Below, piece after piece: positions 27,771 through 37,229 of a stretch of DNA of 64,000 nucleotides. Origin of the DNA: Rhizobium sp. Q54 (GTDB taxonomy: Bacteria > Pseudomonadota > Alphaproteobacteria > ATCC43930 > CGMCC-115725). The stretch's first letter is position 1, and every line of letters starts with the position of its first letter. The notes beneath the pieces are model-generated. The model was not told where the DNA came from and made no database searches. It worked only from the letters and a program-made list of their open reading frames with translations. The translations under genes and the position numbers were made by a program. The stretch spans positions 1 to 64,000 of the forward strand of contig CAMATN010000008.1 of the NCBI GenBank assembly GCA_945861155.1. Reading direction: 5' to 3'.

Positions 27771-29507
27771 TCAGAGGTCGGCGTAGGTGTGGGTCTCGGC
27801 CTTGCCGCCGGGATGGGTGACGGCGCCGTTCTCGGCGTCGCCGACGGTCTGCGCGTATTTCCACAGCGTGCCCGACTGGTAGTTGTTGGTGCGCGGGGTC
27901 CAGGCGCGGCGGCGCTCGGCCAGTTCGGCATCGCTCAGCGCGACGTCGATCGTGCCGCTCACCGCGTCGATCGTGATCCGGTCGCCGTCGCGCAGCAGCG
28001 CGATCGGCCCGCCGACCGCCGCCTCCGGCCCGACATGGCCGATGCAGAAGCCCTGCGTCGCACCCGAAAAGCGGCCGTCGGTGACCAGCGCCACCTTCTC
28101 GCCGACGCCTTGCCCGTAGAGCGCCGCCGTCGTCGACAGCATCTCGCGCATCCCCGGCCCGCCGCGCGGCCCCTCATAGCGGATCACGATGATGTCGCCC
28201 TCCTTGTAGCAGCGCTGTTCGACCGCGGCGAAGGCGTCCTCCTCGCAATCGAAGCACAGCGCGCCGCCGGCGAAGCGCAATGTCTTCAGGCCGGCGACTT
28301 TGACGATGGCGCCCTGCGGCGCGAGGTTGCCCTTCAGCACGACAACGCCGCCGGTCGGCGACATCGCGTTCGAGGTCGGCCGCACCACGTCCTGGCTGGT
28401 CGGGAACCGCACGTCCGCCAAGTTTTCGGCGATGGTCTTGCCGGTGACGGTCAGGCAGTCGCCGTGCAGATAGCCGCCGTCGAGCAGCGCCTTCATCAAG
28501 ACCGGCACGCCGCCGATATCGTGCAGATCCTTCATCACATAGCGGCCGCCGGGCTTTAGATCCGCGATATAGGGCGTGCGCTTGAAGATCTCGCCGACAT
28601 CGTGCAGGTCGAACTTGATGCCGGCTTCGTGGGCGATGCCGGGCAGATGCAGGCCTGCATTGGTCGATCCGCCGGCGGCGGCCACGACCGTCGCGGCGTT
28701 TTCGAGCGATTTCAGCGTGACGATGTCGCGCGGCCGCAGGTTGCGGCGGATCAATTCCATGACGGCCTGGCCCGAGGCTTCGGCGTAGGCGTCGCGCGAA
28801 TCGTAGGGGGCGGGCGCCCCGGCCGAGCCGGGCAGCGCGAGCCCGATCGCCTCGGAAACGCACGCCATCGTGTTCGCGGTAAAGAGACCGCCGCAGGAGC
28901 CGGCCGAGGGGCAGGCGGCGCATTCGAGCTCGTGCAGTTCCTCGTCCGACATTTTGCCGACATTGTGCGCGCCGACCGCCTCGAACACGTCGCCGATCGT
29001 CACGTCCTTGCCCTTGAAGCGGCCCGGCAGGATCGAGCCGCCATACATAAAGACCGACGGCACGTTGAGCCGGACCATCGCCATCATCAGCCCGGGCAGC
29101 GACTTGTCGCAGCCGGCGAGCCCGACGAGCGCGTCGTAGCAATGGCCGCGCATCGTCAGTTCGACTGAATCGGCGATGACTTCGCGGCTGACCAGCGACG
29201 ATTTCATCCCCTCATGGCCCATCGCGATGCCGTCGGTCACGGTGATCGTCGTGAACTCGCGCGGGGTTCCGCCCGCCGCGGCGACCCCCTTTTTCGTCGC
29301 CTGCGCCTGACGCGACAGCGAAATGTTGCACGGCGCCGCCTCGTTCCAGGTCGTCGCCACCCCGACCAGCGGCTGGTTGATCTGCTCGGTGCTGAGCCCC
29401 AACGCATAAAGAAAGGCGCGATGCGGCGCGCGCTCCGGGCCGACCGTGACATGTCGGCTCGGCAGGCGCGATTTGTCGATGGCCGGATGGCGAAATTCGT
29501 CGGGCAT
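27771..29507 (-). CDS. ilvD: dihydroxy-acid dehydratase
   Basis: Iron-sulfur dehydratase converting 2,3-dihydroxy-isovalerate or 2,3-dihydroxy-3-methylvalerate to the 2-oxo acids of valine and isoleucine synthesis. Cluster cysteines are in GCDKSLPG (about residue 123) and CPSAGSCGGLFTANTM; further landmarks are TDGIAMGHEGM, GGSTNAGLHL and VTDGRFSGATQG. The ATG at 29507 with cagaaggagatcggcc upstream gives 578 residues; the track start at 29750 is an overextension. Related dehydratases of sugar acids exist, but the length and motifs fit IlvD best. Confidence 0.93.
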   Translation of the reverse strand: MPDEFRHPAIDKSRLPSRHVTVGPERAPHRAFLYALGLSTEQINQPLVGVATTWNEAAPCNISLSRQAQATKKGVAAAGGTPREFTTITVTDGIAMGHEGMKSSLVSREVIADSVELTMRGHCYDALVGLAGCDKSLPGLMMAMVRLNVPSVFMYGGSILPGRFKGKDVTIGDVFEAVGAHNVGKMSDEELHELECAACPSAGSCGGLFTANTMACVSEAIGLALPGSAGAPAPYDSRDAYAEASGQAVMELIRRNLRPRDIVTLKSLENAATVVAAAGGSTNAGLHLPGIAHEAGIKFDLHDVGEIFKRTPYIADLKPGGRYVMKDLHDIGGVPVLMKALLDGGYLHGDCLTVTGKTIAENLADVRFPTSQDVVRPTSNAMSPTGGVVVLKGNLAPQGAIVKVAGLKTLRFAGGALCFDCEEDAFAAVEQRCYKEGDIIVIRYEGPRGGPGMREMLSTTAALYGQGVGEKVALVTDGRFSGATQGFCIGHVGPEAAVGGPIALLRDGDRITIDAVSGTIDVALSDAELAERRRAWTPRTNNYQSGTLWKYAQTVGDAENGAVTHPGGKAETHTYADL

Positions 29508-29713
29508 GGCCGATCTCCTTCTGCGGGCGCTTCCAGCGTTATGGCCACCGTAGCTGCGCCACAAGGGGCAATCAATGGCTTGGTGGGTGGGACGTCCGAC
29601 CCCAAGGAGCGGCAGAGAGGCGGCGCCAGGGCAATGCCAGGGTAATTCAGACCGGCGACCAAGCGGCCGCGGAGCGCGCCGTTGCGGCGCCGCGAGCGGC
29701 GATTTACGGTGGC

Positions 29714-30577
29714 GTGGCGCAATTCGCCGAAGGGATATCGCCCGTGCCACTTCCGCCGCCCGTTCTGGACCATATCGTGATCGATGTCCGCGACCGCATG
29801 GATGAGGCGGCGCGCGTGTTCGCGCGCCTCGGCTTTCAGCTGACGCCGCGCGGCCACCACACGCTCGGCTCGATGAACCATTTGATGATGTTTGCGACCG
29901 ACTATCTGGAGTTGCTCGGCTTCGGCGATGGCGGCGCGGCGCGGCCGGAACTGGCGCCGTTCCCGATCGGGCTCAACGGGCTGGTGTTCAAGACCGACGA
30001 CGCCGATCGGGCCCATGCCCATGCCCTGGGCGCGGGCCTGCCGATCCTGCCGGTCCAGTCTTTTTCGCGACCGGTCGAGCTCGATGGCGGGCGGACCGAC
30101 GCGCGGTTCCGCACCACCCGGCTCGATCCCGCCAAAATCGCGATGGGCCGGGTTTATTTTTGCGAACATCGGACCCCTGAACTGGTCTGGCGTCCGGAAT
30201 GGCAAGCGCATCCGAACGGCGCGCGCGCGGTCTCCCGGGTCGTTGTCGCGAGCCCCGCACCGCGCCAGACCGCGTCGTTGTTCGAGAGCCTGTTCGGGGT
30301 CGATTCGATTGCCGAACAGCACGGAAAATGCACCCTCCCTGCCGGCGCCGCGCGCGTCGAGCTGATGCGTCCGGGGGCCATCGCCGCCGAGTTCGGCGCG
30401 GCGGCGAGCGAGCCTTCGGGCCGCACCGAATATCTCGCGGCGGTTGAGCTCCAGGTCGAATCGATCGCCGATACCGGAGGGTTTCTGCGCGATATTCCGG
30501 GCGTCCGCATCGAACCGCGACGCGTCGTCGTCCCGGCCTCCGCGGCGTTCAATACGACGCTGGCGTTCGTGGGTTAG
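29714..30577 (+). CDS. VOC/glyoxalase-like domain protein
   Basis: Vicinal-oxygen-chelate fold with an N-terminal [11 protein letters not shown] strand (metal His), [17 protein letters not shown] and a second half with [21 protein letters not shown]. The long insertion between modules and the [14 protein letters not shown] segment point to the Glyoxalase_3 type. The start may be GTG 29714 or GTG 29744 (VPLPPPV), which has gaaggg ten bases upstream. It is five bases from the acyl-CoA ligase, so it is the first gene of the catabolic cluster up to 34748. It is divergent from ilvD. Confidence 0.78.
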   Translation: MAQFAEGISPVPLPPPVLDHIVIDVRDRMDEAARVFARLGFQLTPRGHHTLGSMNHLMMFATDYLELLGFGDGGAARPELAPFPIGLNGLVFKTDDADRAHAHALGAGLPILPVQSFSRPVELDGGRTDARFRTTRLDPAKIAMGRVYFCEHRTPELVWRPEWQAHPNGARAVSRVVVASPAPRQTASLFESLFGVDSIAEQHGKCTLPAGAARVELMRPGAIAAEFGAAASEPSGRTEYLAAVELQVESIADTGGFLRDIPGVRIEPRRVVVPASAAFNTTLAFVG

Positions 30578-30582
30578 GCCGG

Positions 30583-32118
30583 ATGGGCGGCGCGCTCACC
30601 CCTGCCCGGTTCCGCAATCTCGGCGACGCGATCGAGCGCGCGGGCGATCCCGACGCCACCGCGATCATCGATCTTGGCGGCGATAAGGCGCCGCTTCACT
30701 ACAGCTATCGCGAGTTCGACGCGCTCGCCGACGCGGTGGCGCGCGGGTTGCTGGCGCGGGGCCTCGAACCCGGCCAGCGGATCGCGATCCTCTCGGCCAA
30801 CCGCGCCGAGTTCCTCGCCGGTTTTCTCGGCAGCATGCGGGCGGGGCTCGTCGCCGTGCCGATCAACTGGAAACTGCCGGCGGCGACCGTCGCGGCCATC
30901 TTGCGCGATTGCGATGCAAAGCTGGTGCTGTGCGACAGCGCGCGCCGGATGCTGTGCCCGGCCGATCTGCCGCGCTTTGTTTTCGGGGAGAATTTCGACG
31001 AATTGCTCGATCCCGGACCGTTCCGCGCGGTCGATCCCGACCCGGCCGCTCCGGCGATGTTCCTCTATACGTCCGGGTCGAGCGGCCGGCCGAAGGGGGT
31101 CGTGCTGTCGCACCAGAGCCATTTGTGGGTCGTCGAGATGCGGCGTCGCGCCGCCGGGCTGCCGCCCGAGCGTCCGCTGGTCGCCGCGCCGCTTTACCAC
31201 ATGAACGCGCTGGCGGTGTCGCAGGCAGCATTCGCCCAGCATGATACGGTCATCCTGCTGCCGGGCTTTACGGCCGCCAGCTATATCGCCGCGGCGAGCG
31301 CCCATCGCGCGACGGCGCTGACCTCGGTACCGACGATGATCGCGATGATGTTGCGCGAACCGGAGCTGCTGGAGCGCCACGATCTGTCGTCGGTGCGCGC
31401 GGTGCGGATGGGCTCGGCGCCGGTCTCACCGGGCTTGATGGAGGCGGTTCGGCGGCGCTTTCCGGGCGCCACTGTCGGCAACGCCTATGGCACGACCGAG
31501 GCCGGCCCGATCGTCTTCGCGCCCGATCCCGGCGGCCGGCCGACCCCGGATCTGTCGGTCGGCGTCGCGCATCCGCGGGTCGAGTTGCGGCTGGCGTCGG
31601 GGGGTGACCGCGCCGCCGCCGAGGGCGTCCTCGAGATGCGCTGCCCGGCGCTGATGAATTGCTACCACGATTTGCCGGAGGCGAGCGCGCGGGCGATGAC
31701 CGGCGATGGTTTCTATGTCACCGGCGATGTGTTCCGGCGCGACGGCGAAGGGTTTTATTTTTTTGTCGGGCGAGAAGACGACATGTTCGTCAGCGGCGGC
31801 GAAAACGTCTATCCCGGCGAGGTCGAGAAATTGTTGGAACGCCATCCCGACATCCACCAGGCCGTGGTGGTGCCGGTCGATGACGAGTTGAAGTACAAGA
31901 AGCCGGTGGCGTTTGTCGTGCCGCGGCCGGGCGCCGTGCCGAGCGAGGATCAGGTAAAAGAATTCGCATTGGCCAACGCGGCGCCCTACCTGCACCCGCG
32001 CCGGGTGTGGTTTCTCGCCGAGATGCCGCTCGCCGGCACCAACAAGATCGACCGCCGCGCCCTCGCCGACCGCGCCGCCGAGTTGCTGTCCAATTCATCG
32101 GAACGGGATCGGAAGTAG
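30583..32118 (+). CDS. AMP-dependent acyl-CoA ligase (ANL superfamily)
   Basis: Activates a carboxylic acid to its CoA thioester through an acyl-adenylate. Core motifs are [15 protein letters not shown] (P-loop), [12 protein letters not shown] (A5), [10 protein letters not shown] (A7), [20 protein letters not shown] (A8 hinge) and GTNKIDRR with the catalytic Lys. Length 511 is typical of class I ligases. The binding-pocket residues do not tell me the substrate; the YHMNALAV motif suggests an aliphatic or aryl acid ligase of the FadD/benzoate-CoA type. It is coupled to the VOC gene upstream. Confidence 0.9.
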   Translation: MGGALTPARFRNLGDAIERAGDPDATAIIDLGGDKAPLHYSYREFDALADAVARGLLARGLEPGQRIAILSANRAEFLAGFLGSMRAGLVAVPINWKLPAATVAAILRDCDAKLVLCDSARRMLCPADLPRFVFGENFDELLDPGPFRAVDPDPAAPAMFLYTSGSSGRPKGVVLSHQSHLWVVEMRRRAAGLPPERPLVAAPLYHMNALAVSQAAFAQHDTVILLPGFTAASYIAAASAHRATALTSVPTMIAMMLREPELLERHDLSSVRAVRMGSAPVSPGLMEAVRRRFPGATVGNAYGTTEAGPIVFAPDPGGRPTPDLSVGVAHPRVELRLASGGDRAAAEGVLEMRCPALMNCYHDLPEASARAMTGDGFYVTGDVFRRDGEGFYFFVGREDDMFVSGGENVYPGEVEKLLERHPDIHQAVVVPVDDELKYKKPVAFVVPRPGAVPSEDQVKEFALANAAPYLHPRRVWFLAEMPLAGTNKIDRRALADRAAELLSNSSERDRK

Positions 32119-32152
32119 ATGTGATGTATCGAGTAGTACCTGGATCAACGCT

Positions 32153-32270
32153 GCGTCCTTCGAGACGGCCGCTTCGCAGCCTCCGCAGGCTGAGATAGGT
32201 CTTTATGCCACATACAAATATTCCTCATCCTGAGGAGCGCCCGAAGGGCGCGTCTCGAAGGACGCGGGAT
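32153..32270. repeat. palindromic repeat, 118 bp (gcgtccttcgagacg family)
   Basis: Left arm gcgtccttcgagacgg, right arm cgtctcgaaggacgcggg, inner arms around cctcatcctgagg. Two other copies of the same 118-base length are at 38883 and 58193. It separates the ligase from the oxidoreductase gene. Confidence 0.9.
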
Positions 32271-32302
32271 GGAATTGCAGCCGGCCGTTTCGGAGTCACC
32301 CG

Positions 32303-33313
32303 ATGAAAGCGTGCGTGTTGCGCGAACACGGCGAGGGCGGGCTGCGCTATGAGACCGATTTCCCCGATCCGGCGCCGGGCGAGGGCGATGTCGTCGTGCG
32401 GGTGCGTGCCGCCTCGCTCAATTACCACGATGTGTTCACCCGGCGCGGCATGCCGGGGATCCGGATCGCGATGCCGGCGATCATGGGGCTCGACGTCGCC
32501 GGCGAGATCGCCGCGATCGGCCCCGGAGTCACGGGTTGGAAGCTCGGAGACCGCGTCGTCGGCGATCCGATCAACCGGGTCGAGGGCGGCCTCGTCGGCG
32601 AGACCGTGCATGGCGGCCTTGCCGAGTATTGCCGGCTGCGCGCGCACCAGCTCGTGGCGATCCCGCAGGGCGTCAGTTTCGAGCAGGCCGCCGCGCTGCC
32701 CTGCGCCTACGGCACGGCGCGGCGCATGATGCACACCAACGGCCATGTCGCCGCTGGCGAGAAAGTGCTGATCCTCGGCGCCTCGGGCGGCGTTGGGGTG
32801 TGTTGCGTGCAGCTCACCAAAGCGGCCGGCGCCACCGTTATCGCCGCCACCAGTTCGCCGGAGAAGGCGGCGCGGCTGCGCGCGCTCGGCGCCGACCACA
32901 CGATCGATTACGCCGCCGAGGATTTCGTCAAGCAGGTCCAGGCGCTTTACGGCAAGCCAGTGCGGCGCGGGCCGGGCAGCGACAACGGCGTCGATGTCGT
33001 GGTCAACTACACCGGCGGCGACACCTGGACCCGAAGCCTGCGGGTCCTCAAGGTCGGCGGCCGGATGCTGACCTGCGGCGCGACCGCCGGCTATGACCCG
33101 CCCGAGGACATCCGCTTTATCTGGACCTTCGAATTGCAGATCCTGGGATCGAACGGCTGGGCGCGCGAGGACATCGCGGCGCTGCTCGACATGGTGCGGG
33201 CCGGCCGGCTCGAAGCCGTCGTCGACGCGACCTTCCCGCTGGAACGCGCGCCGGAAGCGCTGGACCGCCTCGAACAGCGCCAGGTTTTCGGGAAGCTGGT
33301 GATCACGCCATGA
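32303..33313 (+). CDS. zinc-independent MDR oxidoreductase (quinone reductase-like)
   Basis: Medium-chain dehydrogenase/reductase with the NAD(P)-binding motif GASGGVGV at about residue 158 and a catalytic domain beginning MKACVLREHG. The catalytic zinc Cys is replaced (SLNYHDVFTRRG) and the four-Cys structural zinc lobe is missing, as in quinone oxidoreductases and enoyl reductases. Its 336 residues and stop overlap the next gene by four bases (ATGA). Probable roles are reduction of an enoyl or quinone intermediate in the pathway of this cluster. Confidence 0.85.
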   Translation: MKACVLREHGEGGLRYETDFPDPAPGEGDVVVRVRAASLNYHDVFTRRGMPGIRIAMPAIMGLDVAGEIAAIGPGVTGWKLGDRVVGDPINRVEGGLVGETVHGGLAEYCRLRAHQLVAIPQGVSFEQAAALPCAYGTARRMMHTNGHVAAGEKVLILGASGGVGVCCVQLTKAAGATVIAATSSPEKAARLRALGADHTIDYAAEDFVKQVQALYGKPVRRGPGSDNGVDVVVNYTGGDTWTRSLRVLKVGGRMLTCGATAGYDPPEDIRFIWTFELQILGSNGWAREDIAALLDMVRAGRLEAVVDATFPLERAPEALDRLEQRQVFGKLVITP

Positions 33314-33741
33314 ACTCCTCAGCGAGCACGCCGCCTCTGAGCCGCGATGAACTGCAGGAGCGCCTGGCCCAATCCGCGTTTATCAGCTTCCTGAACCTGA
33401 CCGTCCTCTCGGCCGACCCCGATACGCAGCAGGTGGTCATGCGCGCCGGGATGCGCCCCGAATTCGAACGCCTCAAGGGCAGCGGCCAGTGGCACGGCGG
33501 CCCGATCGCGGCGGTGATCGACACGGTCGGTGATTATGCGCTGGTCATGCTGCTCGGCCGGCCGCTGCCGACGGTCAATTTCCGGGTCGATTACCTGCGG
33601 CCGGCGATCGACACGGCGCTGATCGTCACGGCCACTGTGCGGCGCAACGGCCGGCAGTTCGGGATCGTCGATGTCGATGTGGCGAACGAGGCCGGACAAT
33701 TGCTGGCGATCGGACGCGCCACCTACGCCACCGCGACCTGA
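33310..33741 (+). CDS. PaaI-type hotdog thioesterase
   Basis: A 143-residue hotdog-fold thioesterase. The catalytic region reads QWHGGPIAAVIDTVGDYAL, close to the HGG...D pattern of PaaI/YbgC-like enzymes, and VNFRVDYLRPA forms the typical second strand. It hydrolyses small acyl-CoAs, often aromatic or short-chain, protecting CoA pools. The ATG lies inside the MDR gene's stop (ATGA overlap). Confidence 0.88.
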   Translation: MNSSASTPPLSRDELQERLAQSAFISFLNLTVLSADPDTQQVVMRAGMRPEFERLKGSGQWHGGPIAAVIDTVGDYALVMLLGRPLPTVNFRVDYLRPAIDTALIVTATVRRNGRQFGIVDVDVANEAGQLLAIGRATYATAT

Positions 33742-33755
33742 CATCGGGCGCCGCC

Positions 33756-34748
33756 ATGAAGCTCGGGGTCCTGCAATTCTTCAGCTGGCCGGAGCGGCGG
33801 GTCGATCTCGCCACGGTCTATGCCCGCGCGATGCAGCGGATCGAGATCATGGACCAGACCGGCTTCGACGCGGTGTGGCTCGCCGAGCATCATTTCAGCA
33901 GCTTCAGCGTGTGCCCGTCGGTCCACATGATGGGGATGCTGGCCGCCGCCCGGACGACGCGGCTGCGCATCGGCACCGGGGTGTCGCTGGCGCCGTTCTA
34001 TCACCCGCTGCGCCTCGCCGAGGAGGTGGCGCTGCTCGACGTCTTGTCGGGCGGGCGGGTCAATTGGGGCGCCGGGCGCGGTTTTGCCCGGGTCGAGTTC
34101 GACAATTTCGGGGTGCCTCCGCAAGAAAGCACGTCGCGCTTTCACGAGACGGTGGACATCGTGCTGCGCGCCTGGACGCAGGAAAAGCTCAGTTTTGCCG
34201 GCGAGCATTTTCGCTTCGACAATGTGGAAGTGCTACCGAAGCCGATGCAGCTGCCGCATCCGCCGGTCTGGATGGCGGCGACCTCTGAGAGCGCGATCGA
34301 ATGGGCGGCCGGGCGCGGCTTCTCGATCCTGTTGGACCCGCATGCCGCGCACCGCGACATCGGCCATAAGCGGCGGTTTTACGCCGAGCAGCTGAACGCG
34401 GCCGGGTTTTCGATCGAGGGACGCGACCTGCCGGTGGCTCGGCTGCTGGCGCTCGGCCAGACCAGCGAGGCGGCCGCCGAGGTCGCGCGGCGCGGCGCGC
34501 AATGGATCGTCGATTCGTATTTCGGCGCGCGCCACCGGCCGGTCGGCATCACCGATCCGAACGCGCCCGGAACCGACCCGGTGCAGCGCTATCTCGACGA
34601 GGTCATCCTGCACGGGACCCCCGAGGCGGTGCTCGACCAGATCCTGCGTTTGCGCGAGGAGATCGGCCTCGACTACCTGTTATGCGCGCCGCTCAGCCAC
34701 GAGACGTTCATGATGCTGACCGAAAAGATCCTGCCCCGCCTGCCGTAG
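33756..34748 (+). CDS. LLM-class flavin-dependent oxidoreductase
   Basis: Luciferase-like monooxygenase fold of about 330 residues with AEHHFSSF (flavin region), VSLAPFYHPLRLAEEVALLDVLSGGRVNWGAGRGF, and a C-terminal helical region. Such enzymes use F420 or FMNH2; which one is used here is not clear. It follows the thioesterase by 14 bases and ends the cluster. A related enzyme, probably a distant paralogue, is at 50892 with the same domain order. Confidence 0.88.
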   Translation: MKLGVLQFFSWPERRVDLATVYARAMQRIEIMDQTGFDAVWLAEHHFSSFSVCPSVHMMGMLAAARTTRLRIGTGVSLAPFYHPLRLAEEVALLDVLSGGRVNWGAGRGFARVEFDNFGVPPQESTSRFHETVDIVLRAWTQEKLSFAGEHFRFDNVEVLPKPMQLPHPPVWMAATSESAIEWAAGRGFSILLDPHAAHRDIGHKRRFYAEQLNAAGFSIEGRDLPVARLLALGQTSEAAAEVARRGAQWIVDSYFGARHRPVGITDPNAPGTDPVQRYLDEVILHGTPEAVLDQILRLREEIGLDYLLCAPLSHETFMMLTEKILPRLP

Positions 34749-34807
34749 TCCGCCGCTTCGCGCGATATGCGAAAAAATCCGTCCAAATTAAATCCCTGGG
34801 GTGAATC

Positions 34808-34832
34808 GGAACGGGGCTTGGCAAATCCCGTT
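34808..34832 (+). promoter_or_regulatory. EcfG-type (general stress response) promoter motif
   Basis: GGAAC, a 16-base spacer, then CGTT. This is the consensus of the alphaproteobacterial extracytoplasmic-function sigma factor EcfG. It lies 33 bases before the ATG of the PRC-barrel gene, as expected for a stress gene. Match is exact in both boxes. Confidence 0.7.
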
Positions 34833-34864
34833 TTCGACTAGAGCAACAACCGCAGGAGCGCGCT

Positions 34865-35254
34865 ATGCGAACCGATACGATGACCGACGGCGCCCGCCCG
34901 GTCGAAATGGATGAAACCCACCGCCTGATCTCGTCCGACAAGGTCGATGGCACCGAGGTCTACAACCGCAACGGCGATCATCTCGGCGAAGTCGATCACA
35001 TGATGATCGACAAGTATACTGGACACGTCGAATACTGCGTGATGTCGTTCGGTGGATTTCTCGGCATCGGTGAGAGCTATCATCCGCTGCCGTGGAAGTC
35101 GCTGTCCTACGACACCGCGATGGGCGGGTACGCGGTCGATTGCGACCGCTCGCGCCTCGAACGGGCGCCGCGTTACACCGCGAGCAGCACCCCCGACTGG
35201 TCGGACCGCGCCTATCGCTCGAAGGTCGACGAATACTGGATCCCGCCGGTCTGA
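34865..35254 (+). CDS. PRC-barrel domain protein
   Basis: A small soluble protein of 129 residues with a PRC-barrel core (HRLISSDKVDGTEVYNRNGD, then HMMIDKYTGHVEYCVMSFG and YHPLPWKSLSYD). PRC-barrel proteins are often stress-induced in Alphaproteobacteria. The strong site caggagcgct precedes ATG 34865, and an EcfG-type promoter lies upstream. The gene is followed by a probable rho-independent terminator at 35283. Function unknown. Confidence 0.88.
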   Translation: MRTDTMTDGARPVEMDETHRLISSDKVDGTEVYNRNGDHLGEVDHMMIDKYTGHVEYCVMSFGGFLGIGESYHPLPWKSLSYDTAMGGYAVDCDRSRLERAPRYTASSTPDWSDRAYRSKVDEYWIPPV

Positions 35255-35282
35255 TCGATCCGGCCATAGTTGTTGACGATTG

Positions 35283-35312
35283 GCGGCCACCCTCGGGTGG
35301 CCGCTTTCGTTT
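35283..35312 (+). terminator. probable rho-independent terminator after PRC-barrel gene
   Basis: gcggccaccc and gggtggccgc form a ten-base-pair GC stem with a very short loop, followed by tttcgttt. It lies 29 bases after the stop of the PRC-barrel gene. Confidence 0.65.
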
Positions 35313-35412
35313 GACTGACGCGGGGAGATCACGCGGGGGGAGATCACGCGGGCTTGAGCTCGGTCGGCTTCCTGCTATCTTCATCGACAGATATTTTCCG
35401 CCAAGGCACATG

Positions 35413-35667
35413 ATGGCTCTGAACATCAAGGATCCGGTGACGGAAAAATCGGTTCGCGAGCTTGCCTCCGCGACCGGCGAAACGGTCACGATGGCGGTAC
35501 GCAAAGCCGCCGAAGAGCGGTTGGCGCGCGTCCGGCGCGAACGGCCGGGGGGCGGCCTTGCCGCTGAAATCATGGAAATTGGCCGCCGGTGCGCCGCCTT
35601 GCCTGACCTCGATACGCGCAATGCTGACGAGATCCTCGGCTACGACGAATGGGGATTGCCATCCTGA
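35413..35667 (+). CDS. vapB: VapB-family antitoxin
   Basis: An 84-residue antitoxin with the pattern of Rv0623-like VapB (MALNIKDPVTEKSVRELASA, GETVTMAVRKAAEERL). The first part forms the DNA-binding ribbon-helix-helix and the C-terminal part binds the toxin. ATG 35413 is preceded in frame by another ATG at 35410. Its 3' end overlaps the vapC start by 19 bases. Confidence 0.85.
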   Translation: MALNIKDPVTEKSVRELASATGETVTMAVRKAAEERLARVRRERPGGGLAAEIMEIGRRCAALPDLDTRNADEILGYDEWGLPS

Positions 35668-36068
35668 TCGCCATCGACACCTCCGCCCTCGTCTCGGTGC
35701 TGTTGAACGAGGAGAGCGCGGTGCAAGTGGCGCAGGCGATGGATCGCAGCGCATCGCGCCTTCTCTCCGCAGCGAATCTTCTCGAAGCGACGATGGTGAT
35801 CGAGAGCCGCAAAGGCGAGGCCGGCGGGCGCGAATTCGATCTGCTGCTTTACCGCACCGGGATCGAAATCGTACCAGTCGATCAAGATCAGGCGGAAATA
35901 GCACGCTTGGCATGGCGGCGCTTTGGCAGGGGACGCCACCCGGCTGCATTGAATTACGGTGATTGCTTCGCCTATGCGCTGGCCAGGAGCCGGCGGGCGC
36001 CGCTGCTGTTTGTCGGCAATGATTTCACGCGAACCGATATCGAACCCGTGCCGCTGGGTTCGGTGTAG
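35649..36068 (+). CDS. vapC: VapC-family PIN-domain ribonuclease toxin
   Basis: PIN-domain endoribonuclease, toxic unless bound by VapB. Acidic residues of the active site are visible: AIDTSAL (Asp, about residue 9), LLEATMV (Glu, about 46), LNYGDCFAYALA (Asp, about 99) and GNDFTRTDI (Asp, about 122). Length 139 is typical for the type II family. It starts inside vapB at ATG 35649, a sign of translational coupling. Confidence 0.88.
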   Translation: MGIAILIAIDTSALVSVLLNEESAVQVAQAMDRSASRLLSAANLLEATMVIESRKGEAGGREFDLLLYRTGIEIVPVDQDQAEIARLAWRRFGRGRHPAALNYGDCFAYALARSRRAPLLFVGNDFTRTDIEPVPLGSV

Positions 36069-36174
36069 AGCGTTCGGTCCGGCGATCCGGCCTCGCTCTC
36101 GTTGCCCGCGCATCTCGTTGCCCGCGCCGAGCGGGCTGCCTATCATCGGTGTTCCGATCCGAAGGAGGCAACTC

Positions 36175-36567
36175 GTGGAAAAACGGCGCAGCATCGAGGT
36201 TTCCGGCGTCAAGCACGTCAATCCGATTCCCGCCGCCTGCCGGCGCGGGCCGTTCGTGGTGTCGGGCGCGATCTCGGGCGCCGATCCGGAGACCGGCAAG
36301 GTTCCGGCCGACCTCGACGCGCAATGCCGGCAGATGTTCGAGAATGTCCGCCGGGTCATTACCGCCGCCGGCGGGACGCCCGAGGACATCGTCAAGATGA
36401 CAGTTTGGATCGCCGACCGCGCCTTGCGTCCGGCGATGAACAAGTACTGGGTCGAGATGTTTCCCGATCCGCATTCGCGCCCGGCACGGCACACGGTCGC
36501 CCACGCTGATTTCACGCCGCCGATGCAGATCCAATGCGACCTTCTCGCCGTGATCGGCGAGGGCTGA
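36175..36567 (+). CDS. RidA/YjgF family protein
   Basis: Enamine/imine deaminase fold, 130 residues. Landmarks are GPFVVSGAISG, the EDIVKMTVWIAD strand-helix and RPARHTVAHADF. The typical C-terminal motif with Glu (VEIEAIA) reads MQIQCDLLAVIG, so the usual acidic partner is missing; this points to a divergent Rid subfamily with an unknown substrate. GTG 36175 has gaaggaggcaactc upstream and is preferred over the track start at 35959, which lies inside vapC. Confidence 0.82.
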   Translation: MEKRRSIEVSGVKHVNPIPAACRRGPFVVSGAISGADPETGKVPADLDAQCRQMFENVRRVITAAGGTPEDIVKMTVWIADRALRPAMNKYWVEMFPDPHSRPARHTVAHADFTPPMQIQCDLLAVIGEG

Positions 36568-36586
36568 GCTGCATCAAGAGCGAGCG

Positions 36587-36622
36587 TGCTCCGAGACGCG
36601 CCCTCGGCGCTTCTCAGCATGG
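36587..36622. repeat. degenerate half-copy of gcgtccttcgagacg repeat
   Basis: ctccgagacgcgccctcggc followed by gcttctcagcatgga resembles the right half of the 118-bp repeat (reverse complement of ctcaggatgagg...cgtctcgaagg), with several mismatches. It lies just upstream of the frameshifted secreted gene. Confidence 0.45.
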
Positions 36623-36649
36623 ACAAACCACAAGGCCAGGAACCGCGAT

Positions 36650-37194
36650 ATGCGAATCATATTTTGTATAATTGCGGCAAACCTCATGATTACTCCAGGA
36701 TCCTTCGCTCGTGCTGAGAGCACGGGTGAGGCTCTGAAAGCGTTCGGGTTAATTGGTACGTGGTCGCAAGATTGTGCGGCCAAACGGGGCTTGGGAGCAT
36801 TCGGGTAACATACTCTGTTCCGATGATTGGTAACCCAAAGATGGTGTCGTTGGAGCCGTCAAATCCAACTGGGACGATGTATGCAGATATCACTCAGGCG
36901 GCCAGAATAACGGGCGAAAAACTTCGACTCAACCTGAGTGTGACAAAAATTATTCAGAGTGCAAATAAAAGTATAGAGGCAAGCGCAATCCCAGCCGAAA
37001 TACGGGAGCACGAGGAACTTATTTACAGAACAGGAAATAAAGTCAGGAAGTTGAGCGGGCTTAGTGCGTTTGGTCAGCGCTTCGAAGTCAGGGGCAGTGG
37101 GGAGCTTTATGTTCTCAATGCGGGCCACTGGGCAAAAGCAGGCAATATTGCGATCGACGATCCGCGTCTGGTATGGGAACGGTGTCTTGACTAG
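36650..37194 (+). pseudogene. small secreted protein gene with a frameshift
   Basis: From ATG 36650 a signal peptide (MRIIFCIIAANLMITPGSFARA) leads into ALKAFGLIGTWSQDCAAK, then the frame closes at a TAA near 36800. A different frame (ORF 36760-37194) continues with GSIRVTYSVPMIG and ends with IAIDDPRLVWERC. The two parts read as one small exported protein if a single-base change near 36775-36790 is undone. The region is AT-richer than its neighbours, which could mean recent transfer. It is either a pseudogene or an assembly error. Confidence 0.6.
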
Positions 37195-37229
37195 CATTTG
37201 AGCGGCCGCTGCGTGAGGAGCAATACCAC

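Noticed and set aside
29508-29713. Leader peptide or riboswitch upstream of ilvD
   Set aside because: No run of Ile, Leu or Val codons and no recognisable riboswitch core were found in the intergenic space.
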